Of a stretch of 64,000 nt of DNA, positions 62,510 through 64,000 are shown piece after piece. The notes below the pieces were generated by a model, which saw only the letters and a program-made list of their open reading frames with translations, was not told the origin of the DNA and did not search any database. The stretch lies in assembly GCF_900111895.1 (NCBI RefSeq), contig NZ_FOKB01000001.1:997177-1061176 (forward strand), in the 5' to 3' direction. The position numbers were made by a program, and so were the translations under genes. This DNA comes from Pseudomonas simiae. GTDB lineage: Bacteria > Pseudomonadota > Gammaproteobacteria > Pseudomonadales > Pseudomonadaceae. The first letter of the stretch is position 1. Every line of letters begins with the position of its first letter.

Positions 62510-62835
62510 CGTGTCGTTTTGGCGGCCTGCCATTTGAGCAGGCCATCCAGCACCGGGCACAGGCTCTGGCCCCACTCGGTCATGCGGTACTCCACTTTGG
62601 GCGGCACCACCGGGTAGACCGTGCGCTGCACCAGACCATCGGCTTCGAGCTGGCGCAATTGTTGAGCGAGCATCTTCTGTGAGATATCCGGGATCAGCCG
62701 TTCAAGGTCGGAATAACGCTGCACCTGGCCGCCGAACAGGTGAAACAGGATGATCAGCTTCCAGCGCCCGCCGAGCCAGGCGAGGGTGGTTTCGACATCG
62801 GCTGCGGCGGAGGCGGGGGTGTAGGTTTTGCTCAT
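62506..62835 (-). CDS. HxlR-family transcriptional regulator
   Basis: A 109-residue winged-helix protein: [21 protein letters not shown] and [30 protein letters not shown] are the HxlR recognition region; [10 protein letters not shown] is the wing. The usual N-terminal cysteine is missing (position is in DVETTL). ATG at 62835 is chosen; an upstream start at 62871 would lie inside the palindrome. Confidence 0.88.
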   Translation of the reverse strand: MSKTYTPASAAADVETTLAWLGGRWKLIILFHLFGGQVQRYSDLERLIPDISQKMLAQQLRQLEADGLVQRTVYPVVPPKVEYRMTEWGQSLCPVLDGLLKWQAAKTTR

Positions 62836-62861
62836 CGCATACGTCCTTGGGGCATTTCGGA

Positions 62862-62873
62862 AAATGCGCATTT
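62862..62873. promoter_or_regulatory. Candidate HxlR operator
   Basis: AAATGCGCATTT is a perfect 12-base palindrome 26 bases upstream of the HxlR start and about 64 bases before the HIT gene. Confidence 0.5.
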
Positions 62874-62936
62874 ATTTTGACGCCCGCCTGATCCTGGCTT
62901 TAGATGGTCGCCACGACCCAACTGGCGGTGATTCAA

Positions 62937-63395
62937 ATGGAATGTATTTTCTGCAGCATCGTTAAAAAGACTTCCCCGGCGCACATCCTGTGGGAAGACG
63001 ACCAGCATATGGCATTTTTGTCGATCTTCCCCAATACGCCGGGTTTCAGCGTAGTGATCCCCAAGCAGCATTACGGCAGCTATGCGTTTGCGCAGTCGGA
63101 TGAAGTGTTGGCCGGGCTCGCGATAGCGGCGAAGAAGACCGCGTTGCAGATCGACCGGGCGTTTCCGGATGTGGCGCGCACCGGGATGATGCTGGAAGGG
63201 TATGGGGTGGACCACCTGCATGCGAAGTTGTTTCCCATGCACGGGACGGGGTGTGACAGTACCTTCAAGCCGATCAGCTCCAAGGTGGAGAAGTTCTTCG
63301 AGGCGTACGAGGGCTATATCTCGTCCCACGATTATGTGCGGGCGGATGATGCTGAACTGGCGGAATTGGCAGCGCACATCAGGTCTTATGTCTGA
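62937..63395 (+). CDS. HIT-family protein
   Basis: A 152-residue histidine-triad-fold protein: zinc-type CIFC near the N terminus, NTPGFSVVIPKQHYGS, and the triad region VDHLHAKLFPMH. The nucleophile-position His (middle) is present but the third triad position is Lys instead of His. HIT proteins cleave nucleotide phosphoramidates or similar; activity may differ here. ATG at 62937 is chosen over 62904 because MECIFC is the usual start. Confidence 0.87.
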   Translation: MECIFCSIVKKTSPAHILWEDDQHMAFLSIFPNTPGFSVVIPKQHYGSYAFAQSDEVLAGLAIAAKKTALQIDRAFPDVARTGMMLEGYGVDHLHAKLFPMHGTGCDSTFKPISSKVEKFFEAYEGYISSHDYVRADDAELAELAAHIRSYV

Positions 63396-63405
63396 TACAC
63401 AACCC

Positions 63406-63497
63406 AATGTGGGAGCGGGCTTGCTCGCGAAAGCGGAGTATCAGTCACTGTATGTGTTTCTGACACACCGCGTTCGCGAGCAAGCCGCTCCCACATT
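63406..63497. repeat. REPIN
   Basis: Arms AATGTGGGAGCGGGCTTGCT and the inverse GCAAGCCGCTCCCACATT (one C fewer) around a spacer. Between the convergent HIT and mnhG genes. Confidence 0.93.
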
Positions 63498-63521
63498 TTT
63501 CAAGGGGGTTCGCTTGATGAA

Positions 63522-63860
63522 TCAGCGGCGGCTGCTGACCTCGGCCGGCACATCATCACCGGCCATACGCTTGCGGAACAGTCCGGTGCGGGCCAATAGC
63601 AACGTGGTCACTGGCACCGTGATCGACAACAAAATCGGTATCAACCACCCGTGCAACACCGGCCCGGACTTGAGCACCGAAAAGTAGATGATCGACGCCA
63701 GCGCCACGCACCATGCGCCCAAGGTCGAGGCCAGTGCCGGCGGGTGCATGCGCTGAAAAAAGTCTTTCATCCGCAGCAAGCCAATCGCGCCAATCAACGC
63801 AAACACACTGCTCAATACCAGCAGCACGGCCACGATCACTTCCACCCATAACGGCATCAT
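63522..63860 (-). CDS. mnhG: Mrp/Pha antiporter subunit G
   Basis: A 112-residue protein with three membrane helices, matching PhaG/MnhG: FALIGAIGLLRMKDFFQRMHPPALASTLG is the family core. It is the last subunit of the multi-subunit monovalent cation/proton antiporter. Its ATG overlaps the preceding subunit stop (ATGA). The rest of the operon lies beyond the window. Confidence 0.92.
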   Translation of the reverse strand: MMPLWVEVIVAVLLVLSSVFALIGAIGLLRMKDFFQRMHPPALASTLGAWCVALASIIYFSVLKSGPVLHGWLIPILLSITVPVTTLLLARTGLFRKRMAGDDVPAEVSSRR

Positions 63861-64000
63861 TCAATCACCTCCCCACGCAGCAGGAATTTCGCCAGGGCAA
63901 ACGAGCCCACGAAGCCAAACAGCGCAATCAGCAGCGCCGCTTCAAAGTACGTGTCACTGGCATAACGAATGCCCAGCACCAGCATCATCAGCATCGCCAG
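63857..64000 (-). CDS. mnhF: Mrp/Pha antiporter subunit F, 3' part only
   Basis: The frame is open to the window edge. The visible 47 residues (LAMLMMLVLGIRYASDTYFE... ALLIALFGFVGSFALAKFLL) match the C-terminal helices of PhaF/MnhF. Stop is TGA at 63859-63857, overlapping the mnhG start. Confidence 0.88.
   Translation of the reverse strand: MAMLMMLVLGIRYASDTYFEAALLIALFGFVGSFALAKFLLRGEVIE

Overview
The window looks like a chromosomal segment of a Pseudomonas of the fluorescens group. The evidence is GC-rich coding, many REPIN-type inverted repeats (hairpin pairs such as GTGGGAGCGGGCTTGC), a Fur-controlled PrrF-type sRNA, a CrcY/CrcZ-type sRNA behind a sigma-54 promoter, a liu leucine-degradation cluster, a Csu pilus cluster and a Pvr/Rcs-Cup cluster. 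No tRNA, rRNA, CRISPR array, prophage or complete insertion sequence was seen. Most of the DNA is ordinary core genome interspersed with accessory surface-structure loci.

Layout. 1-3.0 kb: end of a YebC/PmpR-family gene, an LRR-protein kinase and a ZapE/AFG1-like ATPase. 3.2-9.6 kb: a complete archaic (Csu-type) chaperone-usher pilus operon with four SCPU pilins, chaperone, usher and two-domain tip protein. 9.5-12.6 kb: ECF sigma/anti-sigma pair divergent from a membrane-anchored catalase-like peroxidase and a cytochrome b561. Both promoters carry the same GGAATA-N16-GTCT motif, so the sigma factor probably controls both directions. 12.5-15.5 kb: MFS exporter, HxlR regulator, M14 carboxypeptidase. 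15.7-15.9 kb: PrrF sRNA with Fur box. 15.9-17.0 kb: small conserved protein and a LexA-like repressor lacking both self-cleavage residues.

17.0-26.4 kb: leucine/isovalerate catabolism. liuABCD (minus), a divergent acyl-CoA synthetase (plus), a CrcY-like sRNA, then liuR-liuE (minus). Three palindromic LiuR-type boxes join the parts into one regulon. A-rich Hfq/Crc-type motifs precede liuA and the synthetase. 26.5-37.5 kb: LysR regulator and acyl-CoA dehydrogenase, a PstS-OmpA fusion protein, exonuclease III, an acetyltransferase, and tamA-tamB.

37.6-49.5 kb: a second pilus system on the minus strand, pvrS-pvrR-rcsC-rcsB followed by pilin, chaperone and usher. This matches the Pvr/Rcs-cupD arrangement known from P. 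aeruginosa PAPI-1, but no adhesin or second chaperone gene is present. An 18-bp motif matching at 17 positions, resembling an RcsB box, lies upstream of both the regulatory block and the pilin gene, which suggests an autoregulated circuit.

49.6-54.3 kb: a MarR-controlled tripartite efflux operon (OprM-type, EmrA, EmrB) with two operators. 54.5-59.1 kb: lpxH-ppiB (minus) and glnS-cysS (plus). 59.1-64.0 kb: a peptidase E gene broken by an in-frame stop, a RibD/DHFR-like reductase, a small signal peptidase I, an SDR enzyme, an HxlR regulator, a HIT protein and the ends of an Mrp/Pha antiporter operon.
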